Positions 52,290-60,779 of a stretch of 64,000 nt of DNA are shown here, one piece after another (within the stretch, counting starts at the first letter, position 1; each line of letters opens with the position of its first letter). This DNA comes from Paracoccaceae bacterium. Its GTDB lineage: Bacteria > Pseudomonadota > Alphaproteobacteria > Rhodobacterales > Rhodobacteraceae. The translations under genes were made by a program, and so were the position numbers. Where the stretch lies: contig JADHOV010000013.1 in NCBI GenBank assembly GCA_016778765.1, positions 1 to 64,000 on the forward strand, written 5' to 3'. The notes under the pieces are model-generated. The model saw only the letters and a program-made list of their open reading frames with translations. It was not told the DNA's origin and searched no databases.

Positions 52290-53174
52290 TTAAGCGATCA
52301 AAACGGCTAAAGTGATCGGGATCAGAGCTACCGAGAACAAGGTTGAGATAACCACCAATCCAGCAACCGCTTGCGCATCAGCACCGTATTTCTCTGCCAG
52401 CATATAAGATGTTACAGCGACTGGCGTTGTGACTTGCAGCACCAAAACGGCAAAGGCGATATCAGGTAGATTAAACCACCATCCAGCCGCACAAGCACAG
52501 ATCAAACATCCGGCATATTTGATAATCGCCAACCACGCCACTTTTGAAACCCGCCCCGGCGTTAGGCGGGCCACTGCCACCCCAAGCGTAATCAGCATTA
52601 ATGGAATCGCCATTTGCCCGATCAATTCAAGAGTGTTGGTCAAAAACGGCGGCGTTTCCCAACCCTGCCATAAAAACAGCGCACCTAAAAACGTGGCCGA
52701 AACCAGGGGCTCTTTTACGATTTTAAAGAATGAGCCGCCCCCGGACACGATCCAAATTCCTGCCGTGAAAGAATACATGCCCATAATTGCAAAGATCACA
52801 ACAGCATAGCCAAACCCTTCATCGCCAAAAGCGAAAAATGCCAACGGAAGGCCTACATTCCCAGTATTTCCAAAAATTAATGGCCCCAAATAGGTGCGCA
52901 GATCCAAGCCCGCCAACTTGACCAAAGCAAAACCCACCAATGTTACCAATGCGTAGGCCAGAATGCTTGCAAACACGGTGATTTGCAAAAAACCAGCGTC
53001 AATTTTCGTTTGCATCAGCGCTGTAAAAATTAAACAAGGCACACCCAAACTCATAGACAGACGGGTAACAAACTGCACCCGATACTCAAACCCTAGCTTC
53101 ACCCATAAAAACCCTATAGCCGCCAGAATGAAAACCGGCGCCACAACTTCTAAAACAGAGAAAAGAAGAGACAT
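52290..53174 (-). CDS. AEC-family auxin-efflux-carrier-like transporter
   Basis: 294 residues, about ten membrane segments. Family landmarks: LEVVAPVFILAAIGFLWVK, LGVPCLIFTALMQTKID, GPLIFGNTGNVGLPLAFFAF and the C-terminal LQVTTPVAVTSYMLAEKYG (broken-helix region). AEC members export or import organic acids and similar anions; the specific solute is unknown. It is transcribed leftward, upstream of the SAF dehydrogenase gene with a 171-base gap, so co-transcription is possible but not shown. Confidence 0.88.
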   Translation of the reverse strand: MSLLFSVLEVVAPVFILAAIGFLWVKLGFEYRVQFVTRLSMSLGVPCLIFTALMQTKIDAGFLQITVFASILAYALVTLVGFALVKLAGLDLRTYLGPLIFGNTGNVGLPLAFFAFGDEGFGYAVVIFAIMGMYSFTAGIWIVSGGGSFFKIVKEPLVSATFLGALFLWQGWETPPFLTNTLELIGQMAIPLMLITLGVAVARLTPGRVSKVAWLAIIKYAGCLICACAAGWWFNLPDIAFAVLVLQVTTPVAVTSYMLAEKYGADAQAVAGLVVISTLFSVALIPITLAVLIA

Positions 53175-53537
53175 CTCTATAAGCCTATTTTGTGAACAAA
53201 ATCCGGAAACATGCCAAATATCCCGTTGCTTGGCTTACGCAGAATATCCAAAAGTTTCAATGACCTTGCGATTTGAAAAGGTTGCGCTTGTTGAGGTTGC
53301 ATAGCCCCCTGCACACGCGTTACCCTGTTGATCGACAAAACAAGCTTTGCTCTCAGCCGCTTACCACCCAACGCGGCTGACAGTCACGGCGAAAACTGGA
53401 ACTGCAAGGCCGCGCAGAAAACAAGATTGCCAAAAGCGCTTATCAAAGACATATTCGCTTGAAATCAGCCCCTGGTCTGGGGCTGAAACGCGGGTACATG
53501 ATGATACCTTCCTTTAACCCCAGCGGGATCACGTTAC
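53175..53537. other. divergent control region ahead of the 3-hydroxyacyl-CoA-dehydrogenase-type gene
   Basis: About 360 bases without a gene. It contains a loose dyad CAGCCG...CGGCTG and a compact hairpin at 53465-53486 (separate entry). No clear promoter boxes could be fixed. No coding frame was supported. Confidence 0.5.
53465..53486. promoter_or_regulatory. compact inverted repeat upstream of the catabolic operon
   Basis: TCAGCCCC / GGGGCTGA arms with the 6-base centre TGGTCT, 52 bases before the next start codon. No T-run follows. It could be an operator or a leader hairpin. Confidence 0.4.
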
Positions 53538-54509
53538 ATGCAAAACTCTGAGCACGTCTCAACAAACCCAGAAAATATGTCGAAAACAGTAGCGATTATC
53601 GGGGCGGGGCTGATTGGCTGCGGATGGGCAATTGTATTTGCCCGGGCTGGGTGGGGCGTAAGTTTATACGATCCTCACCAGCAGGCGCGTATTGCAGCGC
53701 AAGACAGCATAGCAGCGCAACTTAATTTGCTTGAAGCCTATCATCTGTGCTCAGACACGAGCGAAATTCAATCGCATATTCACTGCGTAGCCGAGCTTCA
53801 AGCGGCCGTTCAAGGCGCTGATTATATTCAGGAATGCGGACCTGAAAATTTAGATGAAAAATGCAAGATCTTTGGAGAACTGGATAAAATCGCTTCTCCA
53901 GAGGCGATATTGGCCAGCTCAAGCTCAGGCCTGATGGCCTCACAATTTACTGCAGATCTTTCCGGACGACATCGCGCTTTGGTGGCGCATCCAGTAAATC
54001 CACCCCATCTGGTTCCACTTGTCGAAATTTCTCCTGCCGAGTGGAACGATCCGAATACTATTAAAACCGTCCATCAAATTATGATATCTATCGGCCAGAC
54101 TCCCATTACGTTGCATAAAGAAATACCAGGCTTTGTGCTCAACCGTCTTCAAGGCGCCTTGCTCAATGAAGCGTTGCGCCTCTCGCAGGCCGGGATCGCC
54201 TCAGCTGAGGATATCGATAAAACAATCCGCGATGGTTTGGGCATGCGCTGGTCCTTTATGGGGCCTTTTGAAACCATCGATTTAAACGCACCCGGCGGGT
54301 TGGCTGATTACGCGGCCCGTTACGGCGCGATGTATCGCGCGATGGCAGAGCCGCCGCTGGCTAGCCCTGACTGGAGCAAAGCGGCTATTGATAAAATAGC
54401 GCAGGAAAGACGCGCTGCGCTGGATATAAAAGATCTGAACCAGCGCCAGTATTGGCGTGATGCGCGCTTGGCCGCGCTGGCCGCGCATAAACAAAAGCAG
54501 GATCGCTAA
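53538..54509 (+). CDS. 3-hydroxyacyl-CoA-dehydrogenase-type oxidoreductase (lambda-crystallin/carnitine dehydrogenase class)
   Basis: 323 residues; ATG 53577 (MSKTVAIIGAG) is an alternative start 13 codons in and would fit the family equally well. NAD motif VAIIGAGLIGCGWAIVFAR; catalytic region LVAHPVNPPHLVPLVEIS with the active-site His, then PGFVLNRLQGALLNEALRL and GLGMRWSFMGPFETIDLNA. This pattern is that of lambda-crystallin/L-gulonate 3-dehydrogenase and of L-carnitine dehydrogenase rather than the fatty-acid FadB branch. One base separates it from a BKACE gene. BKACE enzymes cleave beta-keto acids, so this enzyme probably oxidises a beta-hydroxy acid to the beta-keto form. Carnitine is one candidate substrate. 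Confidence 0.85.
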   Translation: MQNSEHVSTNPENMSKTVAIIGAGLIGCGWAIVFARAGWGVSLYDPHQQARIAAQDSIAAQLNLLEAYHLCSDTSEIQSHIHCVAELQAAVQGADYIQECGPENLDEKCKIFGELDKIASPEAILASSSSGLMASQFTADLSGRHRALVAHPVNPPHLVPLVEISPAEWNDPNTIKTVHQIMISIGQTPITLHKEIPGFVLNRLQGALLNEALRLSQAGIASAEDIDKTIRDGLGMRWSFMGPFETIDLNAPGGLADYAARYGAMYRAMAEPPLASPDWSKAAIDKIAQERRAALDIKDLNQRQYWRDARLAALAAHKQKQDR

Positions 54510-54510
54510 A

Positions 54511-55446
54511 ATGAGCAAACCCAACCGCAATGTAATTATCACCTGCGCCGTGACCGGTGCGATCCACACCCCCAGCATGTCACCTTATCTGCCGGTAACA
54601 CCAGATGAAATCACGGCCGCTGCGATTGCAGCCGCCGAAGCGGGCGCTTCCATTTTACATCTGCATGCGCGCGATCCTGACACAGGGAAACCTAGCCAAG
54701 ACCCCCGCGTTTTTGAACAATTTCTGCCGCGGATAAAACAAGCGACAGATGCCGTCATCAATATCACCACCGGAGGCAGTCCGCATATGAGCGTGGCAGA
54801 ACGGATGCAGCCGGCCACAACCTTTCAACCAGAAGTGGCGTCCTTGAATATGGGGTCGATGAATTTTGGGCTTTATCCTATGCTGGATCGCTTTGATCAC
54901 TTCACCCATACATGGGAACGCGAAAACCTAGAAAACTCTCGCGACCTTGTCTTCAAAAACACCTTCCAAGACATCGAAACAATCCTGCGCATCGGCAATG
55001 AAAATGGTACGCGCTTTGAATTTGAATGCTACGATATTTCGCACCTGTATAATCTGGCGCATTTCGTTGATCGCGGTTTGGCCAAAACGCCTTTATTTAT
55101 TCAATCTGTTTTTGGTCTGCTTGGCGGTATTGGCGCGCATCCTGAGGACCTGATGCATATGAAGCGCACTGCGGATCGCTTATTTGGATCCGAGTATCAA
55201 TGGTCAATCCTCGGAGCCGGGCGCCATCAAATGCCATTGGCTGCCATGGGCGCTGCGCAAGGGGCAAATGTGCGTGTCGGATTAGAAGATTCCTTATGGA
55301 TCGCACCTAAAGAATTGGCAAAATCCAACGCAGATCAAGTTACCAAAATGCGGCAAATTCTCGAAGGCCTTTCTTTGAATATCGCCACTCCTGCGCAGAC
55401 CAGAGAGATGCTGGATTTAAAAGGCGCTGACCGGGTTAATTTTTGA
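54511..55446 (+). CDS. beta-keto acid cleavage enzyme (BKACE, DUF849)
   Basis: 311 residues from ATG 54511, two bases after the previous stop. BKACE landmarks: VIITCAVTGAIHTPSMSPYLP, ASILHLHARDPDTGKPSQD with the zinc-binding HLH, and INITTGGSPHMSVAERMQP. The C-terminal GRHQMPLAAMGAAQGANVRV, then GLEDSLWIAP, carries further metal and substrate residues. The reaction uses acetyl-CoA to cleave a beta-keto acid into an acetoacetate-type product and an acyl-CoA. Known substrates include 3-keto-5-aminohexanoate and dehydrocarnitine; which applies here is not shown. It is coupled with the dehydrogenase upstream. Confidence 0.92.
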   Translation: MSKPNRNVIITCAVTGAIHTPSMSPYLPVTPDEITAAAIAAAEAGASILHLHARDPDTGKPSQDPRVFEQFLPRIKQATDAVINITTGGSPHMSVAERMQPATTFQPEVASLNMGSMNFGLYPMLDRFDHFTHTWERENLENSRDLVFKNTFQDIETILRIGNENGTRFEFECYDISHLYNLAHFVDRGLAKTPLFIQSVFGLLGGIGAHPEDLMHMKRTADRLFGSEYQWSILGAGRHQMPLAAMGAAQGANVRVGLEDSLWIAPKELAKSNADQVTKMRQILEGLSLNIATPAQTREMLDLKGADRVNF

Positions 55447-55467
55447 ACCGCCACTAAGGACAAGATT

Positions 55468-56250
55468 ATGGGTTTTCAGACAAATTTATGTAAAGATTTA
55501 AAAGTCTTGGTCACGGCGGGTGGCAACGGGATTGGGCGGGTGATTGCAGAAAGTTTTGCCTCTTATGGTGCTCAAATCCATATCTGCGACGCAGATAACT
55601 CAGCCTTGAGTGACGTGAAAGCCAGCCATCCCGATTGGGGTCGCAGCCATTGCGATATCGCCCATGAAGAGCAGGTGGCGCGATTATTTAAAAAGGCGGC
55701 CACTGAAATGGGCGGCCTGGACGTTTTGGTGAACAACGCAGGCATTGCAGGCCCAACCGGCGCCATAGAAGATATTGAAAGCACCAAATGGCGCGACACC
55801 GTGGATGTAAATCTCAATGGTCAATTTTACTGCACAAAATACGCGATGCCTTTGCTGAAGCGGTCTCAGAACGCCTCAATTATCTGCATATCATCGGTTG
55901 CAGGGCGCTTGGGCTATGGCTATCGAACGCCTTATTCTGCCACCAAATGGGCCATAATTGGTTTGGTGAAAAGCTTAGCAATCGAATTGGGCCCAAGCGG
56001 AATACGCGCCAACGCGTTGTTGCCGGGCATCGTGAAGGGGCCAAGAATGCAGAAGGTGATTGCTGATCGCGCCGCCGCGCTAGAGCTTTCCTATCAAGAT
56101 ATGGAGCAAGACTACCTGCAGAAGATATCGCTTCGACGCATGGTCAGCGCGCAAGATGTTGCCGACCAAGCCATCTTTCTTGCCTCGCCTCTTGGCCGCA
56201 ACATATCCGGACAAGCGATTAGCATCTGTGGCAATGTAGAAACATTATAA
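55468..56250 (+). CDS. short-chain dehydrogenase/reductase
   Basis: 260 residues, classical SDR. Cofactor motif VLVTAGGNGIGRVIAESFA (TGxxxGIG with Ala-Gly at the start), NNAG in VLVNNAGIAGPTG, catalytic Ser in IICISSVAGRLGYG, and Tyr-Lys in TPYSATKWAIIGLVKSLA. The C-terminal ILASPLGRNISGQAISICGN is typical. AAGGAC precedes the ATG. It is the third gene of the dehydrogenase-BKACE set, so it should act on a related hydroxy or keto intermediate; the substrate is unknown. Confidence 0.92.
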   Translation: MGFQTNLCKDLKVLVTAGGNGIGRVIAESFASYGAQIHICDADNSALSDVKASHPDWGRSHCDIAHEEQVARLFKKAATEMGGLDVLVNNAGIAGPTGAIEDIESTKWRDTVDVNLNGQFYCTKYAMPLLKRSQNASIICISSVAGRLGYGYRTPYSATKWAIIGLVKSLAIELGPSGIRANALLPGIVKGPRMQKVIADRAAALELSYQDMEQDYLQKISLRRMVSAQDVADQAIFLASPLGRNISGQAISICGNVETL

Positions 56251-56447
56251 TCGCCCAATCCTGTCAAAGTGCGGCGCCTTTTTTTAGCCGGCATTGCTGT
56301 GTTTTGAAGCCCCAATTTCGGTTTAAAACGGCCTATCGGCCTGGCGCCCTGCCAAGCGCAGCTTTTTAAAAACGCTTATCGTTTTAATGATCTGAGCAGA
56401 TAGAAACGTTTTTTTTAACACAACGTCAGGGGCTGACAATGCCCGTT

Positions 56448-57575
56448 TCATTTTGTGGCAACCGGCGGGTTTCCCGGCACCGGCAAAGCTAGAAAGGCTT
56501 TGTTCGAGCGCCTATATTGAGGGGGATATGCAGCTTTCGCATTCAGGCTTTCTGCCGCCTGCCACGCCCAACGCGGGTTGTTTAACATCGCACGTCCAAG
56601 CGAAACCATATCAGCCTGCCCCGAACGCAGCACCGCCTCGGCCTGTTTTGGATCAGTGATTTGACCAACCGCCATTGTCGGCATACCGGTTATGCGCTTA
56701 ATCTCCGCGGCAAATCCGGTTTGATAGCCTGGGCCGGCATCTATCTCTTGCTCTGGCGAATTCCCCGCGCTTGACACATCGATGAAATCGCAGCCACGGG
56801 TTTTCAACTCTTCAGCAAAGATCTGCGATTCAGCGAGTGTCCAGCTTGAGCGGGCGACCCAATCGGTGGCCGAAATCCGCACGCCCAAAGCCTTATGTTT
56901 GGGCCAGATTTCGCGCACTGCCTCGAACACAGCCAAAGGAAACCGCATGCGACCTTGCAAACTTCCTCCATACTCATCCGCGCGCAGGTTGCTTAAGGGC
57001 GAAAGAAATTGATGCAACAAATACCCATGCGCGGCATGCAGTTCCGCAACATCAAACCCGATGCGGTCGGCGCGCTGCGCGGCGCTCACAAAGGCATTCT
57101 TGATTCGCAGCAGCCCAGCCTGATCCAACGCGGCAGGCGCATCCCAGCCTAGAGGCGCATACGGCACTGCTGACGGGCCATCAGTTTGCCATCCGCGCGG
57201 CTCATTTGGTGAAATGGGCTTCCCACCATTCCAGGGCAGATCCGTTGATCCTTTGCGTCCAGCATGGGCAAGCTGTATTCCCAATTTGACATTACCAAAT
57301 TTTTGACAAAAATTAACCACGCGTTTCAAGCTACTCTCCTGCGCATCCGAGCACAAGCTTAGGCATCCCGGAGTGATCCGACCCGCCATTTCCACCCCAA
57401 CCGCTTCGGTAAAGATCAGCCCCACACCAGACACCGCGAACTGCCCCAAATGCATTAAATGCCAATCCGTAGCGCATCCTGCATCCGCGCTATATTGACA
57501 CATTGGCGCCACAATGATGCGATTGCGCAGTTCAACATCTGCCAAAGAAATGGGCGAAAAAAGCCGGCTGCCCAT
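56448..57575 (-). CDS. Old Yellow Enzyme family NADH:flavin oxidoreductase (YqjM type)
   Basis: 375 residues from ATG 57575 (MGSRLFSPISLADVELRNR); a TTG nine bases upstream is less likely. FMN TIM barrel: VAPMCQYSADAGCATDWHL (YqjM-type Cys), GIQLAHAGRKGSTDLPWNG, GFDVAELHAAHGYLLHQFL, SPLSNLRADEYGG, GVRISATDW, ADMVSLGRAMLNNPRW. It reduces activated C=C bonds using NAD(P)H. It is oriented toward the SDR operon with a 197-base gap between the two stop codons, so it is not part of that operon. The natural substrate is unknown. Confidence 0.92.
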   Translation of the reverse strand: MGSRLFSPISLADVELRNRIIVAPMCQYSADAGCATDWHLMHLGQFAVSGVGLIFTEAVGVEMAGRITPGCLSLCSDAQESSLKRVVNFCQKFGNVKLGIQLAHAGRKGSTDLPWNGGKPISPNEPRGWQTDGPSAVPYAPLGWDAPAALDQAGLLRIKNAFVSAAQRADRIGFDVAELHAAHGYLLHQFLSPLSNLRADEYGGSLQGRMRFPLAVFEAVREIWPKHKALGVRISATDWVARSSWTLAESQIFAEELKTRGCDFIDVSSAGNSPEQEIDAGPGYQTGFAAEIKRITGMPTMAVGQITDPKQAEAVLRSGQADMVSLGRAMLNNPRWAWQAAESLNAKAAYPPQYRRSNKAFLALPVPGNPPVATK

Positions 57576-57857
57576 TATCAACACCCAACCAAATTACGGC
57601 GGTAAAAAGGGATGGGATTGCACCCATTTTTTATAGTCTGCGCTTTCATAACCTGCCTCGCCCTGTGATAGAGGGAAGACTATCAGAGACTATGAAACTT
57701 TATAGTGCCAAAATAACGCCTTTGCTAACAGCCCTGCAAAGGGGCGGCGAAAACCCGCTGTTGAAAAAGCCATAGCGCCCAGCGCTTTAAGGCCTTTAAA
57801 CCTAAGCCAGACAGCAACGCGTAACGCAGCGATGCGAGCAGAAAACTTAAAACAGCC

Positions 57858-58958
57858 CTAAACTGACAGGCGATGACCCGTATCGCGATCAAAATAAGAT
57901 GCCTTATTCAGATCAAAACAAAACTCCATCGACTTCCCTGCTTCGGCTGAGGTTTCCGCCTGAAGCCGCGCCGTAACTTCTTTTCCGCCAAGGCTGAGCA
58001 CGACAAATGTATCGGCCCCTGCCGGCTCGACAACGCTCACTTTGCAAGGCGCCATTGGTTTTGCCGAACCATTGCGGAATTGACCATCAGTGATGTCTTC
58101 TGGGCGCAAGCCAAGCATCACTTCGCTGGGAAGATCACGCGCTTTGGTATCTGCCAAAACCAGAGGATCTTCTCCATCACGGCGAATAATAATATCAAAA
58201 CCAGAAGATGTCTTTGACGTTGAAGCGGGCACCAAATTCATCGCAGGCGAGCCCATAAAATCTGCTACAAATAGATTTGCGGGCCGGTTGTAAATTTCTG
58301 CAGGCGTACCGATTTGCTGGATAACACCACTTTTCATAACAACAATCTTTGTCGCCAGGGTCATCGCTTCGATCTGATCATGCGTTACATAAACCATCGA
58401 GGCCCCCAAGGATTGGTGCAGCTTCTTAATCTCGGTGCGCATTTCAACGCGCAGTTTTGCATCGAGGTTTGACAAAGGCTCATCAAATAAAAACAGCTTT
58501 GGATCTCGCACCAACGCCCGCCCCATGGCCACCCTTTGGCGTTGCCCACCGGACAGTTGCCCCGGCCGCCGGTTCAACAATGGTTCAATTTGCAGCTGGC
58601 GTGACACCTCCTGCAATTTTTGTGCTTGGACCTCTTTATCAACGCCGCGCACTTTCATCCCAAACGTGATATTTTTCGCAACCGACATGGTGGGGTAGAG
58701 CGCATAAGATTGAAACACCATTGCGATATTGCGATCCTTAGGGCTGACATGGGTCATATCCTGCCCGCTAATCGTAATCCCACCATTGCTGATCGGCTCC
58801 AGCCCCGCAATGCAATTGAGCAAGGTCGATTTCCCGCATCCAGAAGGGCCAACGAGAACCAGAAAATCGCCCTCATCGATAGAAATATTGATATTTTTCA
58901 AAATTTCGATTGAGCCGAAATTCTTAGATAGATTTCTGATATCCAAAACAGGTGACAT
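57858..58958 (-). CDS. ABC transporter ATP-binding protein (MalK/UgpC type) of the glucose/mannose-type operon
   Basis: 366 residues. Motifs: Walker A GPSGCGKST, Q-loop VFQSYALYPTMSV, signature LSGGQRQR, Walker B LFLFDEPLSNLDAKLR, switch VYVTHDQIEAMT. The TOBE domain follows (LGLRPEDITDGQF, VVEPAGADTFVVLSLGGKE). Third ATPase of this class in the window, with a receptor of the glucose-binding kind in the same operon; GtsD of Pseudomonas is a functional analogue. It is the last gene of the leftward operon, 5 bases after the permease gene. Confidence 0.92.
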   Translation of the reverse strand: MSPVLDIRNLSKNFGSIEILKNINISIDEGDFLVLVGPSGCGKSTLLNCIAGLEPISNGGITISGQDMTHVSPKDRNIAMVFQSYALYPTMSVAKNITFGMKVRGVDKEVQAQKLQEVSRQLQIEPLLNRRPGQLSGGQRQRVAMGRALVRDPKLFLFDEPLSNLDAKLRVEMRTEIKKLHQSLGASMVYVTHDQIEAMTLATKIVVMKSGVIQQIGTPAEIYNRPANLFVADFMGSPAMNLVPASTSKTSSGFDIIIRRDGEDPLVLADTKARDLPSEVMLGLRPEDITDGQFRNGSAKPMAPCKVSVVEPAGADTFVVLSLGGKEVTARLQAETSAEAGKSMEFCFDLNKASYFDRDTGHRLSV

Positions 58959-58963
58959 AGTCG

Positions 58964-59857
58964 TTATCCTTTGACCGAGCCTGCGGTCAAACCGCGAATG
59001 AAGTATTTTCCAGCAACCACGTAGACAAGCAATGTAGGCAGGGCAGCAATAATCGCTGCGGCCATATCAACATTATATTCTTTAACGCCGGTGGTTGAGT
59101 TTACGATATTGTTTAGCGCAACTGTGATCGGCTGTGTGCCAGCTTGGCTGAACGACACGCCGAATAAAAAATCGTTCCAAATTTGAGTGAACTGCCAGAT
59201 CACGGTGACCACGATGATGGGCAGCGATAAGGGTAAAAAGATAGACCAAAATATGCGATAGAAGCCCGCCCCATCTACTTTCGCCGCCTTCACCAATTCT
59301 GCAGGGATTGAAACGTAATAGTTTCTGAAAAACAGCGTTGTAAAGCCGATCCCGTACACAACGTGAACGAAAATCAATCCCGGAATTGATCCTGCAAGCC
59401 CCATAAGCCCAAGCATCCGCGCCATGGGCAACAGCACCACTTGAAACGGGATGAAACAGCCAAAAAGCATCAATGAGAAAATCAGGTTGGCGCCGCGGAA
59501 TTGCCATTGCGCAACCACATATCCGTTGAGCGCACCAATCAACGTAGATAAAATCACAGCAGGCACAGCCAGTAAAACTGAATTCCAAAAATAGGGTTGA
59601 AGCCCTTCACATTGAATGCCCGTACAAGCGCTGGACCATGCCGTTTGCCAAGCCTCAAACGTAATAACTCTGGGCAAGGCGACCAACGAGCCGGTGCGAA
59701 TTTCTTCAAGGCTTTTCAACGATGTCGTGACCATCACGAACAAGGGCATCAGATAATAAACGACGAAGAGGCCTAAGAACAGATACAGCAACCATCGCAG
59801 CGCCACCGTGCCAAAAGATTGTTTTTTGGCCATATGAGGGTTGGAAAGATCAGTCAT
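58964..59857 (-). CDS. carbohydrate ABC transporter permease (GtsC/MalG type)
   Basis: 297 residues from ATG 59857 (MTDLSNPHMAKKQSFGTVALRW); it overlaps the end of the partner permease by 8 bases. Six membrane segments (ALRWLLYLFLGLFVVYYLM, MPLFVMVTTSLKSLEEIRTG at the periplasmic side, AAIIAALPTLLVYVVAGKY at the end). The EAA-loop region reads VKAAKVDGAGFYRIFWSIFLP. The segment WNDFLFGVSFSQAGTQPIT is close to glucose/mannose transporters. It forms the channel with the permease at 59850. Confidence 0.9.
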   Translation of the reverse strand: MTDLSNPHMAKKQSFGTVALRWLLYLFLGLFVVYYLMPLFVMVTTSLKSLEEIRTGSLVALPRVITFEAWQTAWSSACTGIQCEGLQPYFWNSVLLAVPAVILSTLIGALNGYVVAQWQFRGANLIFSLMLFGCFIPFQVVLLPMARMLGLMGLAGSIPGLIFVHVVYGIGFTTLFFRNYYVSIPAELVKAAKVDGAGFYRIFWSIFLPLSLPIIVVTVIWQFTQIWNDFLFGVSFSQAGTQPITVALNNIVNSTTGVKEYNVDMAAAIIAALPTLLVYVVAGKYFIRGLTAGSVKG

Positions 59858-60725
59858 TTTTCGCCCGCAATTCGGAATAGAGATAAGGAACCACAATCGT
59901 GAATACCACGGCCATCATGATCATGGCTGAACTGGCAGCTTGCCCGATATCACCGCGAGAAAACGCCATCGTATACATATAGGTCGCTGGCAGATCTGTT
60001 GCATAACCCGGCCCACCGCCGGTAAGCGCAATCACCAAATCAAAGCTTTTAATCGCCAAATGCGATAGAACGATAAAGGCTGACAAGAAGATTGGGGCCA
60101 TAGAGGGAATGATGATCGCCGAATAAATGCGCCATGTTGGAATACCATCCACTTGTGCGGCTTTAATGATCTCTTCGTCTACGGAGCGGAGGCCAGCCAG
60201 AAACAGCGCCATCACAAATCCGGAAGATTGCCACACCCCGGCAAGAACCACCGTGTAAATGGCCATGTCAGGATTAACCAACCAATCAAAGGTAAAATTT
60301 TCATACCCCCATTTCTTCACCGTTGCCTCGATACCAAGGCCAGGGTTCAAAATCCATTTCCAAGCCGTGCCCGTCACGATCATTGAAAGCGCCATAGGGT
60401 AAAGGTAAATTGTACGAATAACCCCTTCAACCCGAATTTTTTGATCCAGAAAAATGGCCAGTACCAGACCAAGAAACATAGAAATCACGATGAATAAGAT
60501 GCCAAAAACATACAGATTATTGATCGCGGTTTCCCAGCGGGGCGACTGAAACAACCTGTCATATTGGATCGTTCCCACGATATCATATTTCGGCAGAAGG
60601 CGTGATTTGGTGAATGACACCCAAGCGGTCCACCCGATAAATCCGTACACAAAAATCAAAATGGCCACGAAAGACGGCGCCATTACGAATTTGGGCATAT
60701 GGCGTTCAAGCCACTCAGTCATCAT
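59850..60725 (-). CDS. carbohydrate ABC transporter permease (GtsB/MalF type)
   Basis: 291 residues from ATG 60725, preceded by GGAGAAAT; the next ATG 3 bases on would also do. Six membrane segments, starting VMAPSFVAILIFVYGFIGW. The EAA loop is IKAAQVDGIPTWRIYSAIIIP. ALTGGGPGYATDLPATYMY precedes the last membrane segment, as in glucose/mannose permeases. A hairpin at 60744-60770 separates it from the receptor gene. It is coupled to the next permease by an 8-base overlap. Confidence 0.9.
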   Translation of the reverse strand: MMTEWLERHMPKFVMAPSFVAILIFVYGFIGWTAWVSFTKSRLLPKYDIVGTIQYDRLFQSPRWETAINNLYVFGILFIVISMFLGLVLAIFLDQKIRVEGVIRTIYLYPMALSMIVTGTAWKWILNPGLGIEATVKKWGYENFTFDWLVNPDMAIYTVVLAGVWQSSGFVMALFLAGLRSVDEEIIKAAQVDGIPTWRIYSAIIIPSMAPIFLSAFIVLSHLAIKSFDLVIALTGGGPGYATDLPATYMYTMAFSRGDIGQAASSAMIMMAVVFTIVVPYLYSELRAKND

Positions 60726-60743
60726 ATTTCTCCAGAAGAAACT

Positions 60744-60770
60744 GCCTTGCCCGAAGCTATCGGGCAAGGC
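60744..60770 (-). promoter_or_regulatory. intercistronic RNA hairpin between receptor and permease genes
   Basis: Perfect 11-base arms GCCTTGCCCGA / TCGGGCAAGGC with the loop AGCTA (plus-strand notation), between the receptor stop (60780) and the permease start (60725). No T-run follows on the transcribed strand, so mRNA stabilisation or processing is more likely than full termination. Confidence 0.75.
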
Positions 60771-60779
60771 GATTTGCAT

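Noticed and set aside
56251-56447. Possible terminator between the SDR and the Old Yellow Enzyme genes
   Set aside because: T-runs are present near 56279 and 56409, but the neighbouring stems are short or interrupted, so I could not support a specific hairpin.
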